NCBI GenBank assembly: GCA_027627225.1
Contig: CM051026.1
Location: 5,695,915 to 5,759,914, forward strand
DNA: 64,000 nucleotides
Direction of reading: 5' to 3'
Origin: Congeria kusceri
Taxonomy: Eukaryota; Mollusca; Bivalvia; Myida; Dreissenidae
This document shows positions 34,690-48,449 of the stretch, one piece after another (the first letter of the stretch is position 1; each line of letters opens with the position of its first letter). The notes under the pieces were generated by a model. That model saw nothing but the letters and a program-made list of their open reading frames with translations. It did not search any database and was not told the DNA's origin. A program made the position numbers and the translations under genes.

Positions 34690-34930
34690 ATAGTACAGTA
34701 CGGAATGTGTGTGTGGTGCATTTGTATTGAGTGCTCTGGGTTTCCCTCCGATACGAGACACCTCATCCAGAGGCAACACTGGGTCTTTCAAGTGCTCGGT
34801 GTAAAACACATCGTACGCTGCACCTCGGTTTAGAACGTATCCTGCAAAAGATGATTTGGTAGGTTAGGGTCTAGCAGGGGCTCGAACGTGCGACTCCTGG
34901 ATTGTGAAGCCAGTATCTTACTTCGTGTGT
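34690..34930 (-). mobile_element. Val-type tRNA-derived SINE, reverse orientation in each unit
   Basis: On the minus strand the head reads 'ctggcttcacaatccagg' (anticodon-like CAC) and 'cgttcgagcccc', followed by 'accctaacctac', 'gaggtgcagcgtac' and 'aaagacccagtgttgcctct', matching the SINE at 9148-9370. It also explains the 91-codon plus-strand frame that appears unchanged in all five units. Equivalents lie near 38815, 42939, 47064 and 51190. Confidence 0.72.
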
Positions 34931-35189
34931 GTGTCGTTAATACCTTATAATTGTGTCATTGACATAATTTTGTAACAATTTATCTACCCCGGAAAACCCT
35001 TCTGTTAATTACGGCCACTGTGCATTACTATATATTCTTAAACAAGTGCTGTAATGTTGAATGAGCTAAACAAATACTGCATTATATACAAATGTATTCA
35101 TCAATGAATAAAAAACATAGTGTACATGTCTGAATATTTAACATGGCAAAATGTATAACGTGTTTTTGAATGACATCAATAATAACACC

Positions 35190-35680
35190 GAAGAGAAATC
35201 ATAACAAGGGAGCTCAATCATAACCATGAGATCAATCATATCAAGTGAAATTAATCACAAACAGTGTATCAACCATAAAAGGGGACACATTAATAAAAAA
35301 GGGGAGATCGATTACAACAGCGGAGATCAGTCATTACATGCGATATCAACCATACACGTCATCATACATTATTGGGGAGATCTATCACGGTATAGAACGT
35401 CACTCATACAGGTGTAGATAAATCATACAGGTGTAGATAAATCGTTACAGCGTTAAGTACAATAATGGTGAAAATCAGGGCATGTATAAGTCAAAACGCC
35501 GTCTATACGTTCAGGACCTGGGGATATCTTCATAAGAGGGGTAAAAATCGTAGCAGAAGAGATGAATAAATTACAGGAAGGGGGGTGAATAGTGACAGAG
35601 AAGATAAATCATAACAGGGGAGATACACTAAAAGAGTGGAGATAAATCGTACCAGGGGATGTTCTTCATTGTTAAAGTTT
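35190..35680 (+). repeat. Degenerate ~18-bp minisatellite in each unit
   Basis: A loose repeat of 'ggggagat(a/c)aatcataaca' with many variants; the clearest tandem pair is 'tacaggtgtagataaatc' at about 35408 and 35427. The 63-codon frame at 35226-35417 is this repeat. Confidence 0.65.
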
Positions 35681-36047
35681 CAGTAGTATGATTAGAAATC
35701 GGCAATAAGCACTCTGATTTTGTATAGCTAACAGGGGCGTAGCTTGGGTTAAAAAATGTATAGGCACAATAGGCGGAGTCTACAAATTGACGATGTAAGC
35801 GATAATTTGGGTCAGGAGTGTTTATACTCGTATGTGGCTACAAAGAACTAACTTTAGCTAAACCCGGAATGTACAAAATAGTTCTAAAATAAAGCGTAAG
35901 TTTCATGACATTCATTTCATATTGACGTAATCGACTCGTTAAACAATGAAGTATCAACACAGCCAAGAAAGATCCCCTCACCCCCATCGACCTTTCTTAT
36001 TTTTATTGCATTTTTGGCATATTTAAAATTTTCATCTCTGGAAAAAA

Positions 36048-36075
36048 TGTGCATAGTGAATAAGGAACCCTGTAC
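36048..36075 (-). pseudogene. 28-nt exon scrap with intact acceptor (copy 2)
   Basis: It is identical to 31924-31951, with the same acceptor. On the minus strand it is fused after the ninth codon to MITE sequence, whose frame runs on to a stop at 35917. A weak donor-like 'ggggg|gtgagg' at about 35981 would make a ~94-nt pseudo-exon. Confidence 0.7.
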
Positions 36076-39000
36076 CTGCCATGGTGAAATACAACTGCTG
36101 AAACCAAGATATATAGCATAAATACACATTAAATTACATACAAGAAGTTTTGTGAAATACATAAATTCTGTATGTTTTGATATGGAGAAAAACCCATGTC
36201 AGTAATTGAAAACGAGTATTCACCAGATATAAAACATGTTTAGTGATTGGCATTAAAGGCATTTCCAACAATCTTGCTGTTGGTCTAGCTCTTTCGCTCT
36301 TTAAAGTGTCTGCCTCTCACGCTGTAGACCTGGGTTCAACCCCTAACATAATTCAATACATTTCAAATTGGCATTAATTCTAATAAACTGTAATGACGGT
36401 TATTCGACTGAATACTGTTTCTTTATTTGGAAAGCCCTCTGATAATGTCTATGTTCGAAAACTCTTGGTGCGAACGGAGTATACACTGATTATCGATGTA
36501 CATGATCATTTTCTCCAACGGCATCAACAGCTATTGTATGCAGATAAAAAGTTATTATTTTACCGGTTTCAATGCGTTTATTTTGATCAATAAGATGCCC
36601 ACAAAGACGATTTCTGCAAAGTTGTATTTTATTAACATATTTCTGGACTGCTGCTTTAATATGTAATCCTTATTACACAAGTATTATATCCTAGTATGTA
36701 AATTTAATGATGCTGGTTTGTTGACAAGATTATGAAAGAAGCCTAACCGCAAACGTGTTGATATCAGAGTATTTGTATCTGTTAAATAAAAGCTTAATGA
36801 AGAACATAAAAAATACAAACACCTAATTTATCCACTTATATCTTCATACAACAGCTGAGAGCTGAGCTACATTTAATATCAGATCAGGACCACGTTTGTT
36901 TGTTTGTTTTTTTGTTGTTTTTTTTTTGGGGGGGGGGGCGCCATTTAATACACATTTCCTATTGATATTTCTATGGAGCTCACGGAGCAACAAAATATCA
37001 AATCTGTACGTGAAATCTATTTGGTGTGGGTTAGTGTATAATGCAAAATTGATAAACTTAATTTGTCTATGATATATGGGTAGTTAAAATTGACTAGACT
37101 GATTCGTGTACATACAAACAAATTCAGTTAAGTTTTAATTGCCTTAATTTAGCCGTAATGTCTATTTGCAACCACATTTTAATAAATCTTGGTATTCGTT
37201 TAATGCGATATCGGAAGGACACATGACACTGTACCTCGTCATTATATATGGGTCAATTTAATGCATTTAACATTAACGTTAAACGTCTATATGATTTAAA
37301 GTAATGCAGTGTTCAATTTTATTGTTTATTCAACATAAAACTGACCCAGTACAGATGCACATGCCACGATTTCTACTACCAGTCTACTTCGACTGCTACT
37401 AGGGCAAGCCTAAATTCCAATTAAAAGTGCTCGTTGGCGCAAAATTGTGGTAAAAAATTCCCCCTTAAACATTCGTCCGTACAGTTAGGCAAAAAAATTA
37501 ATGGTTGGGTTCCGCTCACATCTCCGAAAAAAACCGAGGAGGGGAGGTAAAATGTAGTTTTTTTTAACTTTTTTTTTATTGCCGCTTATACACCACACAG
37601 TTTAAGTATATTGGGATGCATGTAAAATGTTTCAACGCATCAAAACAAAGAACTGTATCTTAACTACAAAAAAGGTCATAGAAAAAGATATTTCTGAAAA
37701 GAAACTTATAATATAAGCGAAAACTGCTCTTTTCTGCGAAAATCAGAAAAAACGTTACTGATTGATAGGCCAAAAAAAAGTGTAGGGTCGGCGGAAAAAA
37801 ATTAGGGGGGAAAGCGGAAACAAACATTTTTTTTTACGCCTAATTGCATCAATATAATTATTGGCCATACATTCAATCCTTCAATAACCTTGGAATGTGG
37901 ATGGTAGAGAACATTAATAGCATTGAGAATGAGAATATTGAAATGCAAAGACATTAAGTAGATAGCGAAGTTGTCCTGGGCCCGAATTAATAAATCTTTT
38001 TAGTAACGACTTGTTAGTACTTCTACAAACCGTTATTTTAGAATTCAAAAGCCTTTTTTTCGTTTATAATTATGTATACATGCGGATGATGACATTTTCA
38101 GTTAATAAAGTAATTCAGTCGATGTATAGGAATGTTACCTCTGTGTCTATTGCGTGTATTCATCATATTATTTATAATTCATTAATGTAGTACATTTTAT
38201 TTGACATAAGTAGTTAATATGCGGCTAAACAGGTTTTATTACTTGTATATCTGCTTAGGAGAATTGATTGTATTGCCGTTGTTTGTGAGAAGTTTGTCTC
38301 CGAGGAGGCTGTTTCTGTCGTCTGTCGGCAACTTACCTAACACAAATTCTGAAGGTTGGGAATGGGCAAAGTAAATTGTAAAGTAAGCTAGGTACGTTAC
38401 CTTTCGTGGCAGGGGAGTAACCTCGAGCTCTCCGAATACTTTCTAGTTTATTGATCTTTTTCTTACCAACTATACGTATATAGACCCGAAAATTGGGTCA
38501 AAATCAACGATGAACGAATATTCATCGTGTATTCAAATTAATAATAATGATCAGACTTTACCGGTATGTCGAACATTGCGGCTGTAAGCAAATTACTTTC
38601 ACGTGAGTGTATTGGTTGTGATGGCACTGGTGGTGGTTGTGTTATTAGCAGTGCGGTAGAACTATTCGATTGGTAGTTCTAGGTGTATTGCGATTACACG
38701 ATATCCTCGCGCACAAGTGTACATGTGACAGTTGACGTAACTGGAAACAGGTCCGACGCGGTCTTACGTACAGCAACACCAACATTAAGAGATATTTTAG
38801 TACCTTTAGTACACATAGTACAGTACGGAATGTGTGTGTGGTGCATTTGTATTGAGTGCTCTGGGTTTCCCTCCGATACGAGACACCTCATCCAGAGGCA
38901 ACACTGGGTCTTTCAAGTGCTCGGTGTAAAACACATCGTACGCTGCACCTCGGTTTAGAACGTATCCTGCAAAAGATGATTTGGTAGGTTAGGGTCTAGC

Positions 39001-40172
39001 AGGGGCTCGAACGTGCGACTCCTGGATTGTGAAGCCAGTATCTTACTTCGTGTGTGTGTCGTTAATACCTTATAATTGTGTCATTGACATAATTTTGTAA
39101 CAATTTATCTACCCCGGAAAACCCTTCTGTTAATTACGGCCACTGTGCATTACTATATATTCTTAAACAAGTGCTGTAATGTTGAATGAGCTAAACAAAT
39201 ACTGCATTATATACAAATGTATTCATCAATGAATAAAAAACATAGTGTACATGTCTGAATATTTAACATGGCAAAATGTATAACGTGTTTTTGAATGACA
39301 TCAATAATAACACCGAAGAGAAATCATAACAAGGGAGCTCAATCATAACCATGAGATCAATCATATCAAGTGAAATTAATCACAAACAGTGTATCAACCA
39401 TAAAAGGGGACACATTAATAAAAAAGGGGAGATCGATTACAACAGCGGAGATCAGTCATTACATGCGATATCAACCATACACGTCATCATACATTATTGG
39501 GGAGATCTATCACGGTATAGAACGTCACTCATACAGGTGTAGATAAATCATACAGGTGTAGATAAATCGTTACAGCGTTAAGTACAATAATGGTGAAAAT
39601 CAGGGCATGTATAAGTCAAAACGCCGTCTATACGTTCAGGACCTGGGGATATCTTCATAAGAGGGGTAAAAATCGTAGCAGAAGAGATGAATAAATTACA
39701 GGAAGGGGGGTGAATAGTGACAGAGAAGATAAATCATAACAGGGGAGATACACTAAAAGAGTGGAGATAAATCGTACCAGGGGATGTTCTTCATTGTTAA
39801 AGTTTCAGTAGTATGATTAGAAATCGGCAATAAGCACTCTGATTTTGTATAGCTAACAGGGGCGTAGCTTGGGTTAAAAAATGTATAGGCACAATAGGCG
39901 GAGTCTACAAATTGACGATGTAAGCGATAATTTGGGTCAGGAGTGTTTATACTCGTATGTGGCTACAAAGAACTAACTTTAGCTAAACCCGGAATGTACA
40001 AAATAGTTCTAAAATAAAGCGTAAGTTTCATGACATTCATTTCATATTGACGTAATCGACTCGTTAAACAATGAAGTATCAACACAGCCAAGAAAGATCC
40101 CCTCACCCCCATCGACCTTTCTTATTTTTATTGCATTTTTGGCATATTTAAAATTTTCATCTCTGGAAAAAA
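36048..40172. repeat. Array copy 2
   Basis: Carries 'ccaacggc' at about 36515, unlike copies 1, 4 and 5, but keeps the interrupted T run of copy 1. Otherwise matches copies 1 and 3. Confidence 0.95.
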
Positions 40173-40200
40173 TGTGCATAGTGAATAAGGAACCCTGTAC
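40173..40200 (-). pseudogene. 28-nt exon scrap with intact acceptor (copy 3)
   Basis: Same fusion as at 36048; the chimeric frame ends at 40042. Confidence 0.7.
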
Positions 40201-43200
40201 CTGCCATGGTGAAATACAACTGCTGAAACCAAGATATATAGCATAAATACACATTAAATTACATACAAGAAGTTTTGTGAAATACATAAATTCTGTATGT
40301 TTTGATATGGAGAAAAACCCATGTCAGTAATTGAAAACGAGTATTCACCAGATATAAAACATGTTTAGTGATTGGCATTAAAGGCATTTCCAACAATCTT
40401 GCTGTTGGTCTAGCTCTTTCGCTCTTTAAAGTGTCTGCCTCTCACGCTGTAGACCTGGGTTCAACCCCTAACATAATTCAATACATTTCAAATTGGCATT
40501 AATTCTAATAAACTGTAATGACGGTTATTCGACTGAATACTGTTTCTTTATTTGGAAAGCCCTCTGATAATGTCTATGTTCGAAAACTCTTGGTGCGAAC
40601 GGAGTATACACTGATTATCGATGTACATGATCATTTTCTCCAACGGCATCAACAGCTATTGTATGCAGATAAAAAGTTATTATTTTACCGGTTTCAATGC
40701 GTTTATTTTGATCAATAAGATGCCCACAAAGACGATTTCTGCAAAGTTGTATTTTATTAACATATTTCTGGACTGCTGCTTTAATATGTAATCCTTATTA
40801 CACAAGTATTATATCCTAGTATGTAAATTTAATGATGCTGGTTTGTTGACAAGATTATGAAAGAAGCCTAACCGCAAACGTGTTGATATCAGAGTATTTG
40901 TATCTGTTAAATAAAAGCTTAATGAAGAACATAAAAAATACAAACACCTAATTTATCCACTTATATCTTCATACAACAGCTGAGAGCTGAGCTACATTTA
41001 ATATCAGATCAGGACCACGTTTGTTTGTTTGTTTTTTTTTTTTTTTTTTTTTGGGGGGGGGGCGCCATTTAATACACATTTCCTATTGATATTTCTATGG
41101 AGCTCACGGAGCAACAAAATATCAAATCTGTACGTGAAATCTATTTGGTGTGGGTTAGTGTATAATGCAAAATTGATAAACTTAATTTGTCTATGATATA
41201 TGGGTAGTTAAAATTGACTAGACTGATTCGTGTACATACAAACAAATTCAGTTAAGTTTTAATTGCCTTAATTTAGCCGTAATGTCTATTTGCAACCACA
41301 TTTTAATAAATCTTGGTATTCGTTTAATGCGATATCGGAAGGACACATGACACTGTACCTCGTCATTATATATGGGTCAATTTAATGCATTTAACATTAA
41401 CGTTAAACGTCTATATGATTTAAAGTAATGCAGTGTTCAATTTTATTGTTTATTCAACATAAAACTGACCCAGTACAGATGCACATGCCACGATTTCTAC
41501 TACCAGTCTACTTCGACTGCTACTAGGGCAAGCCTAAATTCCAATTAAAAGTGCTCGTTGGCGCAAAATTGTGGTAAAAAATTCCCCCTTAAACATTCGT
41601 CCGTACAGTTAGGCAAAAAAATTAATGGTTGGGTTCCGCTCACATCTCCGAAAAAAACCGAGGAGGGGAGGTAAAATGTAGTTTTTTTTAACTTTTTTTT
41701 TATTGCCGCTTATACACCACACAGTTTAAGTATATTGGGATGCATGTAAAATGTTTCAACGCATCAAAACAAAGAACTGTATCTTAACTACAAAAAAGGT
41801 CATAGAAAAAGATATTTCTGAAAAGAAACTTATAATATAAGCGAAAACTGCTCTTTTCTGCGAAAATCAGAAAAAACGTTACTGATTGATAGGCCAAAAA
41901 AAAGTGTAGGGTCGGCGGAAAAAAATTAGGGGGGAAAGCGGAAACAAACATTTTTTTTTACGCCTAATTGCATCAATATAATTATTGGCCATACATTCAA
42001 TCCTTCAATAACCTTGGAATGTGGATGGTAGAGAACATTAATAGCATTGAGAATGAGAATATTGAAATGCAAAGACATTAAGTAGATAGCGAAGTTGTCC
42101 TGGGCCCGAATTAATAAATCTTTTTAGTAACGACTTGTTAGTACTTCTACAAACCGTTATTTTAGAATTCAAAAGCCTTTTTTTCGTTTATAATTATGTA
42201 TACATGCGGATGATGACATTTTCAGTTAATAAAGTAATTCAGTCGATGTATAGGAATGTTACCTCTGTGTCTATTGCGTGTATTCATCATATTATTTATA
42301 ATTCATTAATGTAGTACATTTTATTTGACATAAGTAGTTAATATGCGGCTAAACAGGTTTTATTACTTGTATATCTGCTTAGGAGAATTGATTGTATTGC
42401 CGTTGTTTGTGAGAAGTTTGTCTCCGAGGAGGCTGTTTCTGTCGTCTGTCGGCAACTTACCTAACACAAATTCTGAAGGTTGGGAATGGGCAAAGTAAAT
42501 TGTAAAGTAAGCTAGGTACGTTACCTTTCGTGGCAGGGGAGTAACCTCGAGCTCTCCGAATACTTTCTAGTTTATTGATCTTTTTCTTACCAACTATACG
42601 TATATAGACCCGAAAATTGGGTCAAAATCAACGATGAACGAATATTCATCGTGTATTCAAATTAATAATAATGATCAGACTTTACCGGTATGTCGAACAT
42701 TGCGGCTGTAAGCAAATTACTTTCACGTGAGTGTATTGGTTGTGATGGCACTGGTGGTGGTTGTGTTATTAGCAGTGCGGTAGAACTATTCGATTGGTAG
42801 TTCTAGGTGTATTGCGATTACACGATATCCTCGCGCACAAGTGTACATGTGACAGTTGACGTAACTGGAAACAGGTCCGACGCGGTCTTACGTACAGCAA
42901 CACCAACATTAAGAGATATTTTAGTACCTTTAGTACACATAGTACAGTACGGAATGTGTGTGTGGTGCATTTGTATTGAGTGCTCTGGGTTTCCCTCCGA
43001 TACGAGACACCTCATCCAGAGGCAACACTGGGTCTTTCAAGTGCTCGGTGTAAAACACATCGTACGCTGCACCTCGGTTTAGAACGTATCCTGCAAAAGA
43101 TGATTTGGTAGGTTAGGGTCTAGCAGGGGCTCGAACGTGCGACTCCTGGATTGTGAAGCCAGTATCTTACTTCGTGTGTGTGTCGTTAATACCTTATAAT

Positions 43201-44296
43201 TGTGTCATTGACATAATTTTGTAACAATTTATCTACCCCGGAAAACCCTTCTGTTAATTACGGCCACTGTGCATTACTATATATTCTTAAACAAGTGCTG
43301 TAATGTTGAATGAGCTAAACAAATACTGCATTATATACAAATGTATTCATCAATGAATAAAAAACATAGTGTACATGTCTGAATATTTAACATGGCAAAA
43401 TGTATAACGTGTTTTTGAATGACATCAATAATAACACCGAAGAGAAATCATAACAAGGGAGCTCAATCATAACCATGAGATCAATCATATCAAGTGAAAT
43501 TAATCACAAACAGTGTATCAACCATAAAAGGGGACACATTAATAAAAAAGGGGAGATCGATTACAACAGCGGAGATCAGTCATTACATGCGATATCAACC
43601 ATACACGTCATCATACATTATTGGGGAGATCTATCACGGTATAGAACGTCACTCATACAGGTGTAGATAAATCATACAGGTGTAGATAAATCGTTACAGC
43701 GTTAAGTACAATAATGGTGAAAATCAGGGCATGTATAAGTCAAAACGCCGTCTATACGTTCAGGACCTGGGGATATCTTCATAAGAGGGGTAAAAATCGT
43801 AGCAGAAGAGATGAATAAATTACAGGAAGGGGGGTGAATAGTGACAGAGAAGATAAATCATAACAGGGGAGATACACTAAAAGAGTGGAGATAAATCGTA
43901 CCAGGGGATGTTCTTCATTGTTAAAGTTTCAGTAGTATGATTAGAAATCGGCAATAAGCACTCTGATTTTGTATAGCTAACAGGGGCGTAGCTTGGGTTA
44001 AAAAATGTATAGGCACAATAGGCGGAGTCTACAAATTGACGATGTAAGCGATAATTTGGGTCAGGAGTGTTTATACTCGTATGTGGCTACAAAGAACTAA
44101 CTTTAGCTAAACCCGGAATGTACAAAATAGTTCTAAAATAAAGCGTAAGTTTCATGACATTCATTTCATATTGACGTAATCGACTCGTTAAACAATGAAG
44201 TATCAACACAGCCAAGAAAGATCCCCTCACCCCCATCGACCTTTCTTATTTTTATTGCATTTTTGGCATATTTAAAATTTTCATCTCTGGAAAAAA
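40173..44296. repeat. Array copy 3
   Basis: Shares 'ccaacggc' with copy 2, but has the uninterrupted T run of copies 4 and 5. At the other diagnostic sites it matches copies 1 and 2. Confidence 0.95.
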
Positions 44297-44324
44297 TGTG
44301 CATAGTGAATAAGGAACCCTGTAC
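44297..44324 (-). pseudogene. 28-nt exon scrap with intact acceptor (copy 4)
   Basis: Same fusion as at 36048; the chimeric frame ends at 44166. Confidence 0.7.
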
Positions 44325-47300
44325 CTGCCATGGTGAAATACAACTGCTGAAACCAAGATATATAGCATAAATACACATTAAATTACATACAAGAAGTTTT
44401 GTGAAATACATAAATTCTGTATGTTTTGATATGGAGAAAAACCCATGTCAGTAATTGAAAACGAGTATTCACCAGATATAAAACATGTTTAGTGATTGGC
44501 ATTAAAGGCATTTCCAACAATCTTGCTGTTGGTCTAGCTCTTTCGCTCTTTAAAGTGTCTGCCTCTCACGCTGTAGACCTGGGTTCAACCCCTAACATAA
44601 TTCAATACATTTCAAATTGGCATTAATTCTAATAAACTGTAATGACGGTTATTCGACTGAATACTGTTTCTTTATTTGGAAAGCCCTCTGATAATGTCTA
44701 TGTTCGAAAACTCTTGGTGCGAACGGAGTATACACTGATTATCGATGTACATGATCATTTTCTCCAAAGGCATCAACAGCTATTGTATGCAGATAAAAAG
44801 TTATTATTTTACCGGTTTCAATGCGTTTATTTTGATCAATAAGATGCCCACAAAGACGATTTCTGCAAAGTTGTATTTTATTAACATATTTCTGGACTGC
44901 TGCTTTAATATGTAATCCCTATTACACAAGTATTATATCCTAGTATGTAAATTTAATGATGCTGGTTTGTTGACAAGATTATGAAAGAAGCCTAACCGCA
45001 AACGTGTTGATATCAGAGTATTTGTATCTGTTAAATAAAAGCTTAATGAAGAACATAAAAAATACAAACACCTAATTTATCCACTTATATCTTCATACAA
45101 CAGCTGAGAGCTGAGCTACATTTAATATCAGATCAGGACCACGTTTGTTTGTTTGTTTTTTTTTTTTTTTTTTTTTTGGGGGGGGGGCGCCATTTAATAC
45201 ACATTTCCTATTGATATTTCTATGGAGCTCACGGAGCAACAAAATATCAAATCTGTACGTGAAATCTATTTGGTGTGGGTTAGTGTATAATGCAAAATTG
45301 ATAAACTTAATTTGTCTATGATATATGGGTAGTTAAAATTGACTAGACTGATTCGTGTACATACAAACAAATTCAGTTAAGTTTTAATTGCCTTAATTTA
45401 GCCGTAATGTCTATTTGCAACCACATTTTAATAAATCTTGGTATTCGTTTAATGCGATATCGGAAGGACACATGACACTGTACCTCGTCATTATATATGG
45501 GTCAATTTAATGCATTTAACATTAACGTTAAACGTCTATATGATTTAAAGTAATGCAGTGTTCAATTTTATTGTTTATTCAACATAAAACTGACCCAGTA
45601 CAGATGCACATGCCACGATTTCTCCTACCAGTCTACTTCGACTGCTACTAGGGCAAGCCTAAATTCCAATTAAAAGTGCTCGTTGGCGCAAAATTGTGGT
45701 AAAAAATTCCCCCTTAAACATTCGTCCGTACAGTTAGGCAAAAAAATTAATGGTTGGGTTCCGCTCACATCTCCGAAAAAAACCGAGGAGGGGAGGTAAA
45801 ATGTAGTTTTTTTTAACTTTTTTTTTATTGCCGCTTATACACCACACAGTTTAAGTATATTGGGATGCATGTAAAATGTTTCAACGCATCAAAACAAAGA
45901 ACTGTATCTTAACTACAAAAAAGGTCATAGAAAAAGATATTTCTGAAAAGAAACTTATAATATAAGCGAAAACTGCTCTTTTCTGCGAAAATCAGAAAAA
46001 ACGTTACTGATTGATAGGCCAAAAAAAAGTGTAGGGTCGGCGGAAAAAAATTAGGGGGGAAAGCGGAAACAAACATTTTTTTTTACGCCTAATTGCATCA
46101 ATATAATTATTGGCCATACATTCAATCCTTCAATAACCTTGGAATGTGGATGGTAGAGAACATTAATAGCATTGAGAATGAGAATATTGAAATGCAAAGA
46201 CATTAAGTAGATAGCGAAGTTGTCCTGGGCCCGAATTAATAAATCTTTTTAGTAACGACTTGTTAGTACTTCTACAAACCGTTATTTTAGAATTCAAAAG
46301 CCTTTTTTTCGTTTATAATTATGTATACATGCGGATGATGACATTTTCAGTTAATAAAGTAATTCAGTCGATGTATAGGAATGTTACCTCTGTGTCTATT
46401 GCGTGTATTCATCATATTATTTATAATTCATTAATGTAGTACATTTTATTTGACATAAGTAGTTAATATGCGGCTAAACAGGTTTTATTACTTGTATATC
46501 TGCTTAGGAGAATTGATTGTATTGCCGTTGTTTGTGAGAAGTTTGTCTCCGAGGAGGCTGTTTCTGTCGTCTGTCGGCAACTAACCTAACACAAATTCTG
46601 AAGGTTGGGAATGGGCAAAGTAAATTGTAAAGTAAGCTAGGTACGTTACCTTTCGTGGCAGGGGAGTAACCTCGAGCTCTCCGAATACTTTCTAGTTTAT
46701 TGATCTTTTTCTTACCAACTATACGTATATAGACCCGAAAATTGGGTCAAAATCAACGATGAACGAATATTCATCGTGTATTCAAATTAATAATAATGAT
46801 CAGACTTTACCGGTATGTCGAACATTGCGGCTGTAAGCAAATTACTTTCACGTGAGTGTATTGGTTGTGATGGCACTGGTGGTGGTTGTGTTATTAGCAG
46901 TGCGGTAGAACTATTCGATTGGTAGTTCTAGGTGTATTGCGATTACACGATATCCTCGCGCACAAGTGTACATGTGACAGTTGACGTAACTGGAAACAGG
47001 TCCGACGCGGTCTTACGTACAGCAACACCAACATTAAGAGATATTTTAGTACCTTTAGTACACATAGTACAGTACGGAATGTGTGTGTGGTGCATTTGTA
47101 TTGAGTGCTCTGGGTTTCCCTCCGATACGAGACACCTCATCCAGAGGCAACACTGGGTCTTTCAAGTGCTCGGTGTAAAACACATCGTACGCTGCACCTC
47201 GGTTTAGAACGTATCCTGCAAAAGATGATTTGGTAGGTTAGGGTCTAGCAGGGGCTCGAACGTGCGACTCCTGGATTGTGAAGCCAGTATCTTACTTCGT

Positions 47301-48421
47301 GTGTGTGTCGTTAATACCTTATAATTGTGTCATTGACATAATTTTGTAACAATTTATCTACCCCGGAAAACCCTTCTGTTAATTACGGCCACTGTGCATT
47401 ACTATATATTCTTAAACAAGTGCTGTAATGTTGAATGAGCTAAACAAATACTGCATTATATACAAATGTATTCATCAATGAATAAAAAACATAGTGTACA
47501 TGTCTGAATATTTAACATGGCAAAATGTATAACGTGTTTTTGAATGACATCAATAATAACACCGAAGAGAAATCATAACAAGGGAGCTCAATCATAACCA
47601 TGAGATCAATCATATCAAGTGAAATTAATCACAAACAGTGTATCAACCATAAAAGGGGACACATTAATAAAAAAGGGGAGATCGATTACAACAGCGGAGA
47701 TCAGTCATTACATGCGATATCAACCATACACGTCATCATACATTATTGGGGAGATCTATCACGGTATAGAACGTCACTCATACAGGTGTAGATAAATCAT
47801 ACAGGTGTAGATAAATCGTTACAGCGTTAAGTACAATAATGGTGAAAATCAGGGCATGTATAAGTCAAAACGCCGTCTATACGTTCAGGACCTGGGGATA
47901 TCTTCATAAGAGGGGTAAAAATCGTAGCAGAAGAGATGAATAAATTACAGGAAGGGGGGTGAATAGTGACAGAGAAGATAAATCATAACAGGGGAGATAC
48001 ACTAAAAGAGTGGAGATAAATCGTACCAGGGGATGTTCTTCATTGTTAAAGTTTCAGTAGTATGATTAGAAATCGGCAATAAGCACTCTGATTTTGTATA
48101 GCTAACAGGGGCGTAGCTTGGGTTAAAAAATGTATAGGCACAATAGGCGGAGTCTACAAATTGACGATGTAAGCGATAATTTGGGTCAGGAGTGTTTATA
48201 CTCGTATGTGGCTACAAAGAACTAACTTTAGCTAAACCAGGAATGTACAAAATAGTTCTAAAATAAAGCGTAAGTTTCATGACATTCATTTCATATTGAC
48301 GTAATCGACTCGTTAAACAATGAAGTATCAACACAGCCAAGAAAGATCCCCTCACCCCCATCGACCTTTCTTATTTTTATTGCATTTTTGGCATATTTAA
48401 AATTTTCATCTCTGGAAAAAA
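44297..48421. repeat. Array copy 4
   Basis: With copy 5 it shares 'tttctcctacc' (45620), 'caactaacc' (46579) and 'aaaccagg' (about 48235), which differ from copies 1-3; its own private change is 'aatccctatt' (44914). Confidence 0.95.
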
Positions 48422-48449
48422 TGTGCATAGTGAATAAGGAACCCTGTAC
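48422..48449 (-). pseudogene. 28-nt exon scrap with intact acceptor (copy 5)
   Basis: Same fusion as at 36048; the chimeric frame ends at 48291. For minus-strand transcription starting beyond 52.8 kb this is the first decoy acceptor met. Confidence 0.7.

Larger units (their letters stand above)
31924..36047. repeat. Array copy 1
   Basis: It is joined to the intact exon on its left. It has 'ccaaaggc' at 32391, 'tttctactacc' at 33245, 'caacttacc' at 34205 and an interrupted T run ('tttgttgttt') before the G run at 32802. Confidence 0.95.

Noticed and set aside
34558..34833. A 91-residue protein conserved in five copies
   Set aside because: Conservation only reflects the near identity of the array units; the frame is antisense to a SINE also found at 9148-9370.
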